The notes under the pieces are model-generated. The model searched no databases and was not told where the DNA came from. It worked only from the letters and a program-made list of their open reading frames with translations. DNA of 34,141 bases. It comes from Flavobacteriaceae bacterium. GTDB taxonomy: Bacteria; Bacteroidota; Bacteroidia; Flavobacteriales; Flavobacteriaceae. This document shows positions 25,231-32,916 of the stretch, one piece after another; the first letter of the stretch is position 1; each line of letters begins with the position of its first letter. A program made the translations under genes and the position numbers. The stretch covers positions 1-34,141 of the forward strand of contig CANBOV010000028.1 in NCBI GenBank assembly GCA_947371275.1, written 5' to 3'.

Positions 25231-26307
25231 ATGAAAACACTACTATATTTTTCAACGCTTGGAATATTATCTTCTATATTGGCAATACTTTTTATTCCTT
25301 TTATAAAAAAATTAGCCATAAAAATAAACTTAGTCGACAAACCTAATTATAGAAAAGTACACACTAGTGCTGTTCCATTAATTGGTGGGATTTCAATTGC
25401 CGCTATCGTTTATCTGGTCCTAATTGTTTCTGGTATTCAATTAGCTAACTTGAGAGAATATCTACCTATTCTTAGCTCAGGATTTGTATTGCTGGTTGTG
25501 GGCGTAATTGATGATAAAACCGATTTAAATGCAAAATATAAATTAATTATTCAATTGCTTTTGTCCTTTATTATTGCATTATCTGGAACAAGAATTACGA
25601 CCTTTTACGGTTTTCTGGGTGTCTACGAAATTGCCACTTGGGCGCAATATTTATTAACCATAATCGTAATTACCGGAGTAGTAAATGCATTTAATTTAAT
25701 GGATGGCGTTGATGGACTAGTTGGGGGATTATCACTACTAGGATTTACCATGTTCTTGATTTCCTCTGTGTTTTATAACGATTACTTTTTAGGAAAAATT
25801 AGTGTCATTTTTATTGGCGCCATAATCGGATTTCTAAAATTTAATTTATCGAAAAATAAAATTTTTATGGGCGATGGAGGTTCTCTGTTTTTAGGATTCA
25901 TCTTGGTAACTTTTGGCATCCATTTTATGGAAAAGCAACATGCAACAAACAATTATGGATATGCCTATGGCTTCCTTATATTAGTTGCCTTCTTTTCTAT
26001 TCCAGTTTTAGATTCCATGAGAGTATATGTTGGCAGAATGAAACAAGGAAATTCACCCTTTAAAGCCGACAAATCGCACATACACCATTTGCTTTTAACG
26101 GCAGGATTAACACATAAAAAAATAAGCTTGTTTGTAGTTATATTTTGTATGATCTTATTTTTTATCGGTTTTGGATTGATTTCCTATTTTTCTACCACCA
26201 TAATAATTTTAGTCATCATGACCCTGTTTTGGGCTATATTAAAATTACTGCTAATGATCAACAGCTTACATGAATGGAAGTCAAAAATTAAAGAACTAGA
26301 GCACTAA
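25231..26307 (+). CDS. Undecaprenyl-phosphate sugar-1-phosphate transferase (WecA/WbpL/TagO family)
   Basis: The 358-residue integral membrane protein has about 10-11 predicted helices and the family landmarks: DDKTDLNAKYK at about 94-104 (Mg-binding Asp pair), NAFNLMDGVDGLVGG at about 152-166, GDGGSLFLG at about 214-222, and the cytoplasmic HIHHL at about 283, where the histidines distinguish WecA-like enzymes from MraY. It transfers a HexNAc-1-phosphate from a UDP-sugar to undecaprenyl phosphate and so starts synthesis of the repeat unit. It follows the DUF1972 glycosyltransferase by five bases and ends the locus. Possible donors are UDP-GlcNAc or another UDP-HexNAc; the sequence does not say which. 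Confidence 0.93.
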   Translation: MKTLLYFSTLGILSSILAILFIPFIKKLAIKINLVDKPNYRKVHTSAVPLIGGISIAAIVYLVLIVSGIQLANLREYLPILSSGFVLLVVGVIDDKTDLNAKYKLIIQLLLSFIIALSGTRITTFYGFLGVYEIATWAQYLLTIIVITGVVNAFNLMDGVDGLVGGLSLLGFTMFLISSVFYNDYFLGKISVIFIGAIIGFLKFNLSKNKIFMGDGGSLFLGFILVTFGIHFMEKQHATNNYGYAYGFLILVAFFSIPVLDSMRVYVGRMKQGNSPFKADKSHIHHLLLTAGLTHKKISLFVVIFCMILFFIGFGLISYFSTTIIILVIMTLFWAILKLLLMINSLHEWKSKIKELEH

Positions 26308-26454
26308 TAATAAAAGGATGAAGTCCAAATCAAATGAAACCCAATATAATACATTGGAACTAATAAATAGACTGGAATTGCTTCAACAGTAAATACCAAA
26401 TACCACAATAATAACTATTTACCAAGAACAATAGACTATTTATGGTTCCAAAAT

Positions 26455-26486
26455 AAAAAACCCCGATACTTTCGTATCGGGGTTTT
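26455..26486. terminator. Bidirectional rho-independent terminator at the end of the polysaccharide locus
   Basis: CCCCGATAC (26461-26469) pairs with GTATCGGGG (26474-26482) around a TTTC loop, flanked by AAAAAA on the left and TTTT on the right, so it has a T-run in both directions. It lies between the end of the polysaccharide locus (plus) and the small gene at 26508-26705 (minus) and would serve both. A near-identical hairpin is found at 29960-29985. Confidence 0.9.
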
Positions 26487-26507
26487 GTTTATTAATAATC
26501 TTAAATT

Positions 26508-26705
26508 TTATTTTACTTGCTTTTCCATCGCCATGCTCAACTCTTCATTTTTAGCCACTTCTTCCTTGAAAAGCACCAGTATCTCCGCCGGTATTTGGTC
26601 AAAGTTGATTGTTTTTCCTCTTTTAATATCACTTATAAGGCTTTTGAGAACAAACAACTGCATGCTCTTAATTCTATAGGCCGATAATCTTGATTGGTCT
26701 TCCAT
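26508..26705 (-). CDS. Small hypothetical protein, 65 residues
   Basis: The product is short, soluble and mostly helical by composition (MEDQSRLSAYRIKSMQLFVL, then EILVLFKEEVAKNEELSMAME), with no Cys and no known motif that I recognise. Support for a real gene: a TAnnTTTG box at a suitable distance upstream, a terminator directly downstream, and no other gene on either strand here. It is convergent with the polysaccharide locus. Function is unknown. Confidence 0.6.
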   Translation of the reverse strand: MEDQSRLSAYRIKSMQLFVLKSLISDIKRGKTINFDQIPAEILVLFKEEVAKNEELSMAMEKQVK

Positions 26706-26752
26706 AAAAAATAGCGCGAATATTTTTAGTTTGTTAGCTAATAATTACTACA

Positions 26753-26760
26753 CAAAAGTA
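26753..26760 (-). promoter_or_regulatory. -7 promoter box for the small 65-residue gene
   Basis: On the minus strand TACTTTTG matches TAnnTTTG exactly, 47 bases before the ATG at 26705. No -33 TTG is visible at the usual spacing, so the box alone supports this call. Confidence 0.5.
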
Positions 26761-27020
26761 GTATTTTTTCTATTACACTGGGATATTTAAACGCATTTTT
26801 AACATTTAGTAACCTGTAATAATAAGTCACTAATTCTACTGGTATTCCCATTCTAATCTTAGACGAGACCGGATAATTTTTCTTGCGCAGTGAGGGGGAA
26901 ATACAATGTCAAAAGCTCTTTCTATACGAAAAGACATAAGGGTACTGTTTACGGACAAAGCTCATCTTAACAAACCAAATTTTAATAAAAAACGCCGGTT
27001 GATTTACTAATCACATTTAG
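26761..27020. other. Intergenic region with no supported gene
   Basis: Apart from promoter elements at its two ends this stretch holds no open frame of note. A short TTAGACGAGA at about 26871-26880 recurs in the structured repeat patch near 29918, which hints at decayed intergenic repeat sequence. Nothing else is recognised. Confidence 0.4.
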
Positions 27021-27028
27021 TAGCTTTG
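26999..27028 (+). promoter_or_regulatory. Promoter of the SRPBCC protein gene (TTG-N19-TAnnTTTG)
   Basis: TTG at 26999-27001, 19 bases, then TAGCTTTG at 27021-27028 gives both halves of the Bacteroidota housekeeping promoter. Transcription would start near 27035, about 12 bases before the ATG at 27047. It is the best complete promoter of this type in the window. Confidence 0.68.
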
Positions 27029-27046
27029 TATCTCAAATAATTCAAA

Positions 27047-27454
27047 ATGGAACAAATAGCAGTAAAAACAAGTATTAAAGCCCCAATAAGCCAGGTATGG
27101 GAAAATTGGACTTCACCGAAACATATCACGAACTGGAATTTTGCGAGCAGCGATTGGCATTGTCCTAAAGCAGAAAATAATTTGGTTGTTGGAGGGGAAT
27201 TTCATTACTTCATGGAAGCAAAAGACAGTAGTTTCGGTTTTGATTTTTGGGGAACTTATGTAACTATAGAAGAAGAAAAATTTCTTGAAATGGTATTAGG
27301 TGATGGAAGAAAGATGTCTGTTTTGTTTGAAGTATCAGCTAACGAAACCATAGTAACCGAGAATTTTGACCCCGAAACTACAAATCCTGTCGAACTTCAA
27401 AAAACAGGTTGGCAGCTGATCTTGGATAATTTTAAGTTATATGTTGAGAACTAG
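27047..27454 (+). CDS. SRPBCC (START-like, AHSA1-type) domain protein
   Basis: The 135-residue protein matches the AHSA1/SRPBCC layout for its whole length: the opening strand and helix IKAPISQVWENWTSPKHITNW, the bend FASSDWHCP, then GGEFHYFMEAKD, GTYVTIEEEKFLEM and a long closing helix (KTGWQLILDNFKLYVE). This fold has a hydrophobic pocket and members bind lipids or other hydrophobic ligands or act as small enzymes; its substrate cannot be told. It stands alone, with its own promoter. No signal peptide is seen. Confidence 0.88.
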   Translation: MEQIAVKTSIKAPISQVWENWTSPKHITNWNFASSDWHCPKAENNLVVGGEFHYFMEAKDSSFGFDFWGTYVTIEEEKFLEMVLGDGRKMSVLFEVSANETIVTENFDPETTNPVELQKTGWQLILDNFKLYVEN

Positions 27455-27579
27455 TGTTTTTAGCTAAATCTTATGAAAGCCTAGAATTTTCTTTTCAAAT
27501 TAATTCCAACGATTTCATATTCAAAACCTAAGCTTATTTTAGCAGGGGATTTTCATTAACTTTTTATAATTTATTTTCT

Positions 27580-27587
27580 TACATTTG
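27580..27587 (+). promoter_or_regulatory. -7 promoter box for the BspA-like surface protein gene
   Basis: TACATTTG matches TAnnTTTG exactly and ends 23 bases before the ATG at 27611. No clear -33 TTG is present. Confidence 0.55.
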
Positions 27588-27610
27588 AATTGAATTAAAG
27601 AATAAATAAT

Positions 27611-29812
27611 ATGAAAAGAATAGTACTCCTTATATTTTCGTTGATTTTAACTGCTCAAAGCAGTAAAGCACAAACAGTGGTATTAGATCCTAATGGAGTT
27701 ACCATTAAATGGACGGGCACTACTGTTCCATCTCCCTATTTTATTCAAGCAAATCCAAGAGGACCTATGGAATGGTTTGCTATTGTGGATAATTCAACTA
27801 AAAGTAATATCACTAACTATGCTAAAAACGTTCAGTCTGGGGTCATTTATTTTACACCTCCTGGAACAGTAACTCCCATTCCATTTAACAATATAGTAAC
27901 GACCCTTGTGACAGCGATGAATAGTATGTTTAATAACGTCGCTTCCTTTAACGAACCCATCGAATCTTGGGATGTAAGTAATGTCACTACGATGAGTTAT
28001 TTATTTAATAATGCTACCTCCTTTAACCAACCCATTGAATCTTGGGATGTAAGTAATGTCACTAATATGAATTATATTTTTTATCATGCTATTTCCTTTA
28101 ACCAACCTTTAGGATCTTGGAATGTAAGTAATGTGACCGCTATGATTCGTATGTTTGCTAGTGCTTCTTCGTTTAACCAACCAATCGAGTCCTGGGATGT
28201 AAGTAATGTCACTACTATGGATAGTATGTTACAGCAGGCTGTCGCATTTAACCAACCTATAGGGTCTTGGAATGTAAGTAATGTCACTACTATGAATAGT
28301 ATGTTTAGTAGCGCTACCAATTTTAACCAACCTATCGGGTCTTGGAATGTTAGTAATGTGACTGACATGTCTTATATATTTTCTTTTGACACATCCTTTA
28401 ACCAACCTATCGGGTCGTGGGATGTAAGTAATGTCACTACTATGAAATATATGTTTAGTAGCACTATCAATTTTAACCAACCTATCGGGTCTTGGAATGT
28501 AAGTAATGTCACTAATATGAAAAGTATGTTTTTGGGTGCTACGGCATTTAACCAACCTATTGATGCCTGGAATGTAGGTAACGTAACGAATATGAGCTAT
28601 CTATTTGGGAGTGCATATGCCTTTAATCAACCAATTGGTTCTTGGGATGTGAGTAATGTGACCAATATGAATAATATGTTTAATTATGCTACTTCCTTTA
28701 ACCAACCTATCGGGTCTTGGAATGTCCATAATGTGACTGATATGTCTTTTATGTTTTTTTATGAATCATCCTTCAACCAGCCGATTGGCTCTTGGAATGT
28801 TAGCAATGTGACTGATATGTCTAATATGTTTAATACAGCTACTAGCTTTAATCAACCTATCGAGTCTTGGAATGTTGGCAATGTGACTACTATGGGTGGT
28901 ATGTTTTGTCGGGCTAATTCATTTAACCAACCTATAGGTTCTTGGGACGTGAGTCATGTGACTGATATGAGTGCTATGTTTGCTTCTGATACGGGTACTA
29001 CTATCTTTAATCAGCCTATTGGTCTTTGGAATGTTAGTAATGTGGTCAGTATGGCTAGTATGTTTAGTCACACAACTTCCTTTAACCAACCATTAGAATC
29101 TTGGAATGTAAGCCATGTATATTCAATGGGTTATATGTTCGCATCTGCAAGCAGCTTTAACCAACCTATTGGGTCATGGATTGTAACCAATGTCTCTACT
29201 ATGGCTAAGATGTTTAATAAAGCTGCTGCCTTTAATCAACCTCTTGGGTCCTGGAATGTGAGCAATGTAAATGATATGAGCGGTATGTTTAAAGATGCTA
29301 CTTCCTTTAACCAAAATATAGAAAACTGGAATGTAGGTAATGTAACAACAATGATGGATATGTTTACAAATGTTCAACTCTCTACTGCTAATTATGATTC
29401 GCTACTAATCGGTTGGTCAACAATAAGTCCCAATGAGTTTCCATTACGACCAAATGTACCTTTTTCAGGAGGCAATTCCAATTATTGCAACAGCGAAACA
29501 GCTAGAAATTCTATTTTAAGTACCTATGGTTGGACTATCACTGATGCGGGCCTTAATTGCGATTTAAACTCCAACACATTTGATACTGCTGTTTTAAAAC
29601 TCTATCCTAATCCAGTTTCAAGTGTTTTAAATGTACAAGTTGATTCCAATCGTATCAATCAGCCTTATACGATAATTGATGGCTTAGGAAGAGTTGTTTT
29701 AAATGGCTATTTTAACAACGCAGCTACTAGCATCAATGTGGCTCAATTGTCTAAAGGTATTTATTATTTAAAGTCGTCAAATAGCAATGCAAGCAAGTTT
29801 ATGAAAGAATAA
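27611..29812 (+). CDS. BspA-like (DUF285) repeat surface protein with T9SS sorting domain
   Basis: The 733-residue protein has a signal peptide (cleavage likely after SKA at residue 20), a short N-terminal region to about 112, then 19 tandem repeats of 25 residues (113-590). The consensus is FNQPIGSWNVSNVTxMxxMF plus a five-residue tail such as xxATS; repeat 14 is three residues longer. This is the DUF285/BspA-like leucine-rich-repeat relative found in surface proteins of Bacteroidota, Mycoplasma and others. After a linker with two Cys (NYCNS, LNCDL), a type A T9SS sorting domain runs from about 662 (LYPNPVSSVLNVQ) to the end (GIYYLKSS). It is therefore exported by Sec, moved across the outer membrane by T9SS, and held on the surface or released. 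Adhesion is a plausible role, not shown. Confidence 0.93.
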   Translation: MKRIVLLIFSLILTAQSSKAQTVVLDPNGVTIKWTGTTVPSPYFIQANPRGPMEWFAIVDNSTKSNITNYAKNVQSGVIYFTPPGTVTPIPFNNIVTTLVTAMNSMFNNVASFNEPIESWDVSNVTTMSYLFNNATSFNQPIESWDVSNVTNMNYIFYHAISFNQPLGSWNVSNVTAMIRMFASASSFNQPIESWDVSNVTTMDSMLQQAVAFNQPIGSWNVSNVTTMNSMFSSATNFNQPIGSWNVSNVTDMSYIFSFDTSFNQPIGSWDVSNVTTMKYMFSSTINFNQPIGSWNVSNVTNMKSMFLGATAFNQPIDAWNVGNVTNMSYLFGSAYAFNQPIGSWDVSNVTNMNNMFNYATSFNQPIGSWNVHNVTDMSFMFFYESSFNQPIGSWNVSNVTDMSNMFNTATSFNQPIESWNVGNVTTMGGMFCRANSFNQPIGSWDVSHVTDMSAMFASDTGTTIFNQPIGLWNVSNVVSMASMFSHTTSFNQPLESWNVSHVYSMGYMFASASSFNQPIGSWIVTNVSTMAKMFNKAAAFNQPLGSWNVSNVNDMSGMFKDATSFNQNIENWNVGNVTTMMDMFTNVQLSTANYDSLLIGWSTISPNEFPLRPNVPFSGGNSNYCNSETARNSILSTYGWTITDAGLNCDLNSNTFDTAVLKLYPNPVSSVLNVQVDSNRINQPYTIIDGLGRVVLNGYFNNAATSINVAQLSKGIYYLKSSNSNASKFMKE
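27947..29380 (+). repeat. 19 tandem 75-bp coding repeats
   Basis: The DNA under the BspA-like repeats keeps near-identical segments such as TTTAACCAACCTATCGGGTC and TGGAATGTAAGTAATGT, with codon-level variation at the M-x-x-M positions. Unit length is 75 bp apart from one 84-bp unit. Repeats this similar can gain or lose units by recombination or slippage, so the copy number may vary between strains. Confidence 0.9.
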
Positions 29813-29827
29813 ATCGTAGAGTATTAA

Positions 29828-29850
29828 AAATAAAAAGCCTGATACTTTCG
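29828..29850 (+). repeat. Broken copy of the terminator repeat
   Basis: This 23-base segment matches 29953-29975 at 21 positions, including GATACTTTCG, but the right arm of the hairpin (GTATC and following G-run) is missing. It looks like a terminator copy cut short at the loop. It lies 16 bases after the BspA-like gene stop, where a working terminator would be expected. Confidence 0.65.
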
Positions 29851-29869
29851 ATACTAACAACATGAAATA

Positions 29870-29946
29870 ACCTGCGGCAGCATGCCGCAGGTGCTCTTGG
29901 GCTCCTCGTCTCGGCCTTAGACGAGATAAACTGTCTCACCCAAGAG
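29870..29946. repeat. Patch of nested inverted repeats
   Basis: Two structures lie side by side. First, ACCTGCGGCA (29870-29879) and TGCCGCAGGT (29883-29892) form a perfect 10-bp stem with a three-base loop. Second, CTCTTGGG (29894-29901) pairs with CCCAAGAG (29939-29946), enclosing CTCGTCT (29905-29911) paired with AGACGAG (29919-29925). It is GC-rich compared with its surroundings, contains no open frame and separates the broken from the intact terminator copy. It may be a small non-autonomous mobile or intergenic repeat. Confidence 0.65.
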
Positions 29947-29959
29947 GTAGCAAAATAAA

Positions 29960-29985
29960 AAACCCGATACTTTCGTATCGGGTTT
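29960..29985. terminator. Rho-independent terminator downstream of the BspA-like gene
   Basis: AAACCCGATAC (29960-29970) pairs with GTATCGGGTTT (29975-29985) around a TTTC loop, with A-rich sequence to the left and TAATTTT to the right. It is almost identical to the hairpin at 26455-26486, including the leading CAAAATAAAAAACCC. It is the probable end of the BspA-like transcript. Confidence 0.8.
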
Positions 29986-30161
29986 AATTTTGCTCCCCAG
30001 GATGTTATTTTATCGAACCGATTTTCCTCTGATTTGAAAAAACTCTATTACTTATATAATAACATCATGGAAAGTAAATAAGACCACATTTATTTTGCAA
30101 ATCTACGAAAACTCCAAGGGTAAATACAAGAAATTAATAAAATATCATTACTTGTTTTTCT
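29986..30161. other. Intergenic region before the accessory cassette
   Basis: AT-rich sequence with no supported gene; the promoter box of the next gene lies at its right end. Nothing else is recognised. Confidence 0.4.
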
Positions 30162-30169
30162 TAATTTTG
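30162..30169 (+). promoter_or_regulatory. -7 promoter box of the accessory cassette
   Basis: TAATTTTG matches TAnnTTTG exactly, 40 bases before the ATG at 30210. No -33 element is evident at normal spacing. Confidence 0.5.
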
Positions 30170-30209
30170 GATAATATATTCTTCATATTTTTACCTAATA
30201 AAAATAGCT

Positions 30210-31250
30210 ATGGGAAAATGTTTATTATGTAAAAAGAACGATGCTGATAAAACTGGCTCGCATATAGTTTCTCATTTTTTATCTAAGAGAGTTGATAATC
30301 AAGAAGGAGAAAATGGTAGGGATAAAGAATTAGGATTCATGATTGGTGTTGATGATTCCAAAATGTATATTGGAAGAGCTATACTGCCAGAGAAGATTGA
30401 AGAAGTTTATGGAGAAGTCGATGATAAACTATTGGAAGAAAACCACAATAATAATATTGTAGATTATATTTTCTGCACTAATTGTGAGAAACGTTTAGGT
30501 GTGATTGAAAGTGAATACGCAAAAACATTAGATATATTTAGTGACCCTGAGTCATTATATCAATCTACTAACATCTCCTTTCTAGGATTTTTATTTTGGG
30601 GTTCTATATTTTGGAGATTAGCAATAATGCCAAATAATGGTTATAAAATGAAGGAAAAAGAGCAGAAGAAACTTAGAAGAATTTTAGATAAATATTTAAA
30701 CTTAGATTTAGATGTAATCAAGTTAAACTATGCTGATTTTGACCTATTTGACATAGGCTATAAAATAATACGTTCCCCAAATTTTTCAGAAGGTTATCCA
30801 ACATATCTTCATTCTCATCCATTTTTCGGCATGCCATATTCAATAATGGTGGATGAATATTTGGTATTTTTATATTTTAAAAAAAGTTATTTGAATGGTA
30901 TAGTGCAAAACATGTACGGTTCTCACGAATTACTAGCAAAAGCAAAATTTAACACGCCTTTTAATCCAGAAATTGTATTAAGTATTGAGCATAATAGATT
31001 CAAGAATATTATAACTAACATGATAGGCTTCTTTGTTGATAGAAAGATGAATAAGCTAGATAAACAAATGGATATATTACACCAAAGAATGTTTCCAGGC
31101 ACAGGTAAACACATGGACCCAGATTTAAAAAAGAAAATTATTGAAAATATTGCAAACGATGATGAAAAACTTGGTAAAAAAAATCTAGAAAATGAAATGA
31201 AAATAATAGAAAATACTGTTAGTGAATTTTACGGAATAAAAAAGGATTAA
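30210..31250 (+). CDS. Cys4 zinc-binding protein, possibly HNH/treble-clef type, unknown function
   Basis: I do not recognise the family of this 346-residue protein. It begins with Cys4-x2-Cys7, followed by GSHIVSHFL (His18, His22), and has a second pair Cys89-x2-Cys92 (FCTNCEKRLG). A C-x2-C, SHI, C-x2-C order is what zinc-bound treble-clef/HNH-type folds show, with the His after Ser as a possible catalytic residue; a full HNH catalytic set is not evident. The middle (about 120-235) is aromatic and hydrophobic (FLGFLFWGSIFWRL) but not clearly membrane-spanning. The C terminus is charged and helical (from about 280). It lies 91 bases upstream of a ParB-like gene and then an adenine methyltransferase, suggesting a DNA-directed role, perhaps nuclease. 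That is inference. Confidence 0.8.
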   Translation: MGKCLLCKKNDADKTGSHIVSHFLSKRVDNQEGENGRDKELGFMIGVDDSKMYIGRAILPEKIEEVYGEVDDKLLEENHNNNIVDYIFCTNCEKRLGVIESEYAKTLDIFSDPESLYQSTNISFLGFLFWGSIFWRLAIMPNNGYKMKEKEQKKLRRILDKYLNLDLDVIKLNYADFDLFDIGYKIIRSPNFSEGYPTYLHSHPFFGMPYSIMVDEYLVFLYFKKSYLNGIVQNMYGSHELLAKAKFNTPFNPEIVLSIEHNRFKNIITNMIGFFVDRKMNKLDKQMDILHQRMFPGTGKHMDPDLKKKIIENIANDDEKLGKKNLENEMKIIENTVSEFYGIKKD

Positions 31251-31341
31251 AAGTTGTTTTATTAATCTTTTAGAACAGAAAACAATTTTTAAAAAATATA
31301 TATTATATTGCAAGTAATTTACTATGAATTATTCTTGAGTT

Positions 31342-32916
31342 ATGATTAATTATTCAATTTGGCCACGGAAGAAAATTAGCGTCACTACACTTCGATTGGA
31401 TTTGAACAATCCTCGATTGTCGGACACAACAAAAAGATTAACTCAAAGTGAGATAATCGATTATTTGATAGAGAATGAAAAAGTTTATGAACTCGCTATA
31501 GGTATAGTAACTCAAGGCTATTTCTTAAATGAACAGCCAATTATTGTTAAAGAAAATGGTAAATATCATGTGTTGGAAGGAAATCGTAGAGTTTCTGCCT
31601 CAAAAATTCTCATAAATCCAGATTTAATAAAAAGTTCTGTAAGAAGAAGTAATATAAAAAAATTACTAAAAACTTTCGATTTATCAATAATCGAAAAGCT
31701 AGAATGTATTGTTGCACCAAATAGAGAAGACGCTGATGTGATGATAGTAAACCGCCACACTGGTGGTTCAGCAGTCGAAAAATGGGACAAAACAAAACAA
31801 GATAGGTTTCTTTACAATAGGTTTATTGCTGGTGAGACGGTTGAAGAAATGTCTTCAAAATTTCCAATTACAAAAAGTGAGATTAAAAACTCACTTAGAA
31901 GATATAATGTTTATAAGGAGCTATCGAAATTGGATTTAGATGATGCGGTAAAGAAAGCCGTTTTAGATGAAACTACTTTTAGCATGACGAATGTAGAAAG
32001 AGCATATCAATTTAAAGATGGGCTAATTTTTATGGGGTTTGAATTTGACGAGGATGATTATTCTTTAATAAAAAAATTACCAAAAGAAGAATTCGAAAAA
32101 AGAATGACAAAAATCGCCAATGATGTGGTGAATGGAGGGATTAATTCAAGAAAGTTAAATGATGATGAAGGCAAAAGAAAATACTTTACAGACCTTTGGG
32201 ATACTGGTGAATTTGATTCATCAATAACACCAGATGTAAAATATAATGAAGATACTGAATCGGAAAAAGCCAAACAACCAACTCCACCACCAGAAGAACC
32301 TAAAAAACCTATTAGGAATAAAACTTCAACAAAAAAACTGATGCCTACAAGCACTTTTATCGATACGGGAGTTGCAAGAATTGACGAGATTTTTTATGAA
32401 TTAAAATCACTTAACATCAAAAGTAACCCGAATGCGGTTGCAGTTCTTTTCAGAAGCTATTTGGATATGTTGTCATATCAGTTTTTAAAAAAAACTGGTG
32501 GACTTGAAACTTTGAAATTGGAGAATATCACTAAACTAAATATTGAAAACGATAAAAAATTTAATAAAGTAAAAACCAATTTAGTTAAATTAAAAGCTAA
32601 TATATTAGAAGATATAGATGAAGGAGAGTTAAAAAAATCAGTAGGTATAAACGAAAGTATTGACAGGTCCAGTCTAGTGCCTTCTTTGAAGTACATGCTT
32701 TCGCACATAGCTTCATCAACTACTTTGGTTACAGATGACAAATTAAAACAAGCTCTTCAAGGCTACATAAGAAATGACACCAAGCTTTTAGGGCATATTG
32801 ATTTTAATTTATTGGTCCATAATGAATATTATACTGCTGATGCAGAAGAGTTAAAAAAAGTTTGGACCCAAATTTTTCCATTACTTGATTATTTTGCTAC
32901 TCAATTGAAACAATAA
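31342..32916 (+). CDS. ParB/Srx-fold domain protein with C-terminal helical (HEPN-like?) domain
   Basis: The 524-residue protein starts with a ParB/sulfiredoxin-fold domain (about 10-110): the family-like opening ISVTTLRLDLNNPR, LAIGIVTQGYF, PIIVKENGKYHVLEGNRR, in which LEGNRRVSA (78-86) corresponds to the nucleotide-binding box that reads GERRxRA in ParB. A helical region follows (about 150-200, ETVEEMSSKFPITKSEI), then an acidic and proline-rich linker near 295-335. The C-terminal domain (about 345-524) is helical and ends with NLLVHNEYY (His493) and LKKVWTQIFPLLDYF, which recalls HEPN-type or related domains in phage-defence proteins; that comparison is from memory. The gene overlaps the methyltransferase start by one base (TAATG). 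It is too far from usual parA/parB context to be a chromosome-partition protein. Confidence 0.83.
   Translation: MINYSIWPRKKISVTTLRLDLNNPRLSDTTKRLTQSEIIDYLIENEKVYELAIGIVTQGYFLNEQPIIVKENGKYHVLEGNRRVSASKILINPDLIKSSVRRSNIKKLLKTFDLSIIEKLECIVAPNREDADVMIVNRHTGGSAVEKWDKTKQDRFLYNRFIAGETVEEMSSKFPITKSEIKNSLRRYNVYKELSKLDLDDAVKKAVLDETTFSMTNVERAYQFKDGLIFMGFEFDEDDYSLIKKLPKEEFEKRMTKIANDVVNGGINSRKLNDDEGKRKYFTDLWDTGEFDSSITPDVKYNEDTESEKAKQPTPPPEEPKKPIRNKTSTKKLMPTSTFIDTGVARIDEIFYELKSLNIKSNPNAVAVLFRSYLDMLSYQFLKKTGGLETLKLENITKLNIENDKKFNKVKTNLVKLKANILEDIDEGELKKSVGINESIDRSSLVPSLKYMLSHIASSTTLVTDDKLKQALQGYIRNDTKLLGHIDFNLLVHNEYYTADAEELKKVWTQIFPLLDYFATQLKQ

Noticed and set aside
28084..28555. Two overlapping minus-strand frames with repeated peptides opposite the BspA-like gene
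   Set aside because: Their repeats are simply the reverse reading of the 75-bp coding repeats; no promoter, start context or known motif supports them.
27947..29380. CRISPR array
   Set aside because: Direct repeats occur at regular intervals, but they are in frame, have no unique spacers and encode protein repeats.
31342..32916. Chromosome-partition ParB
   Set aside because: No parA neighbour or parS-like 16-bp palindrome was noticed, the nucleotide-binding box reads LEGNRR, and the C terminus is unlike ParB dimer domains.
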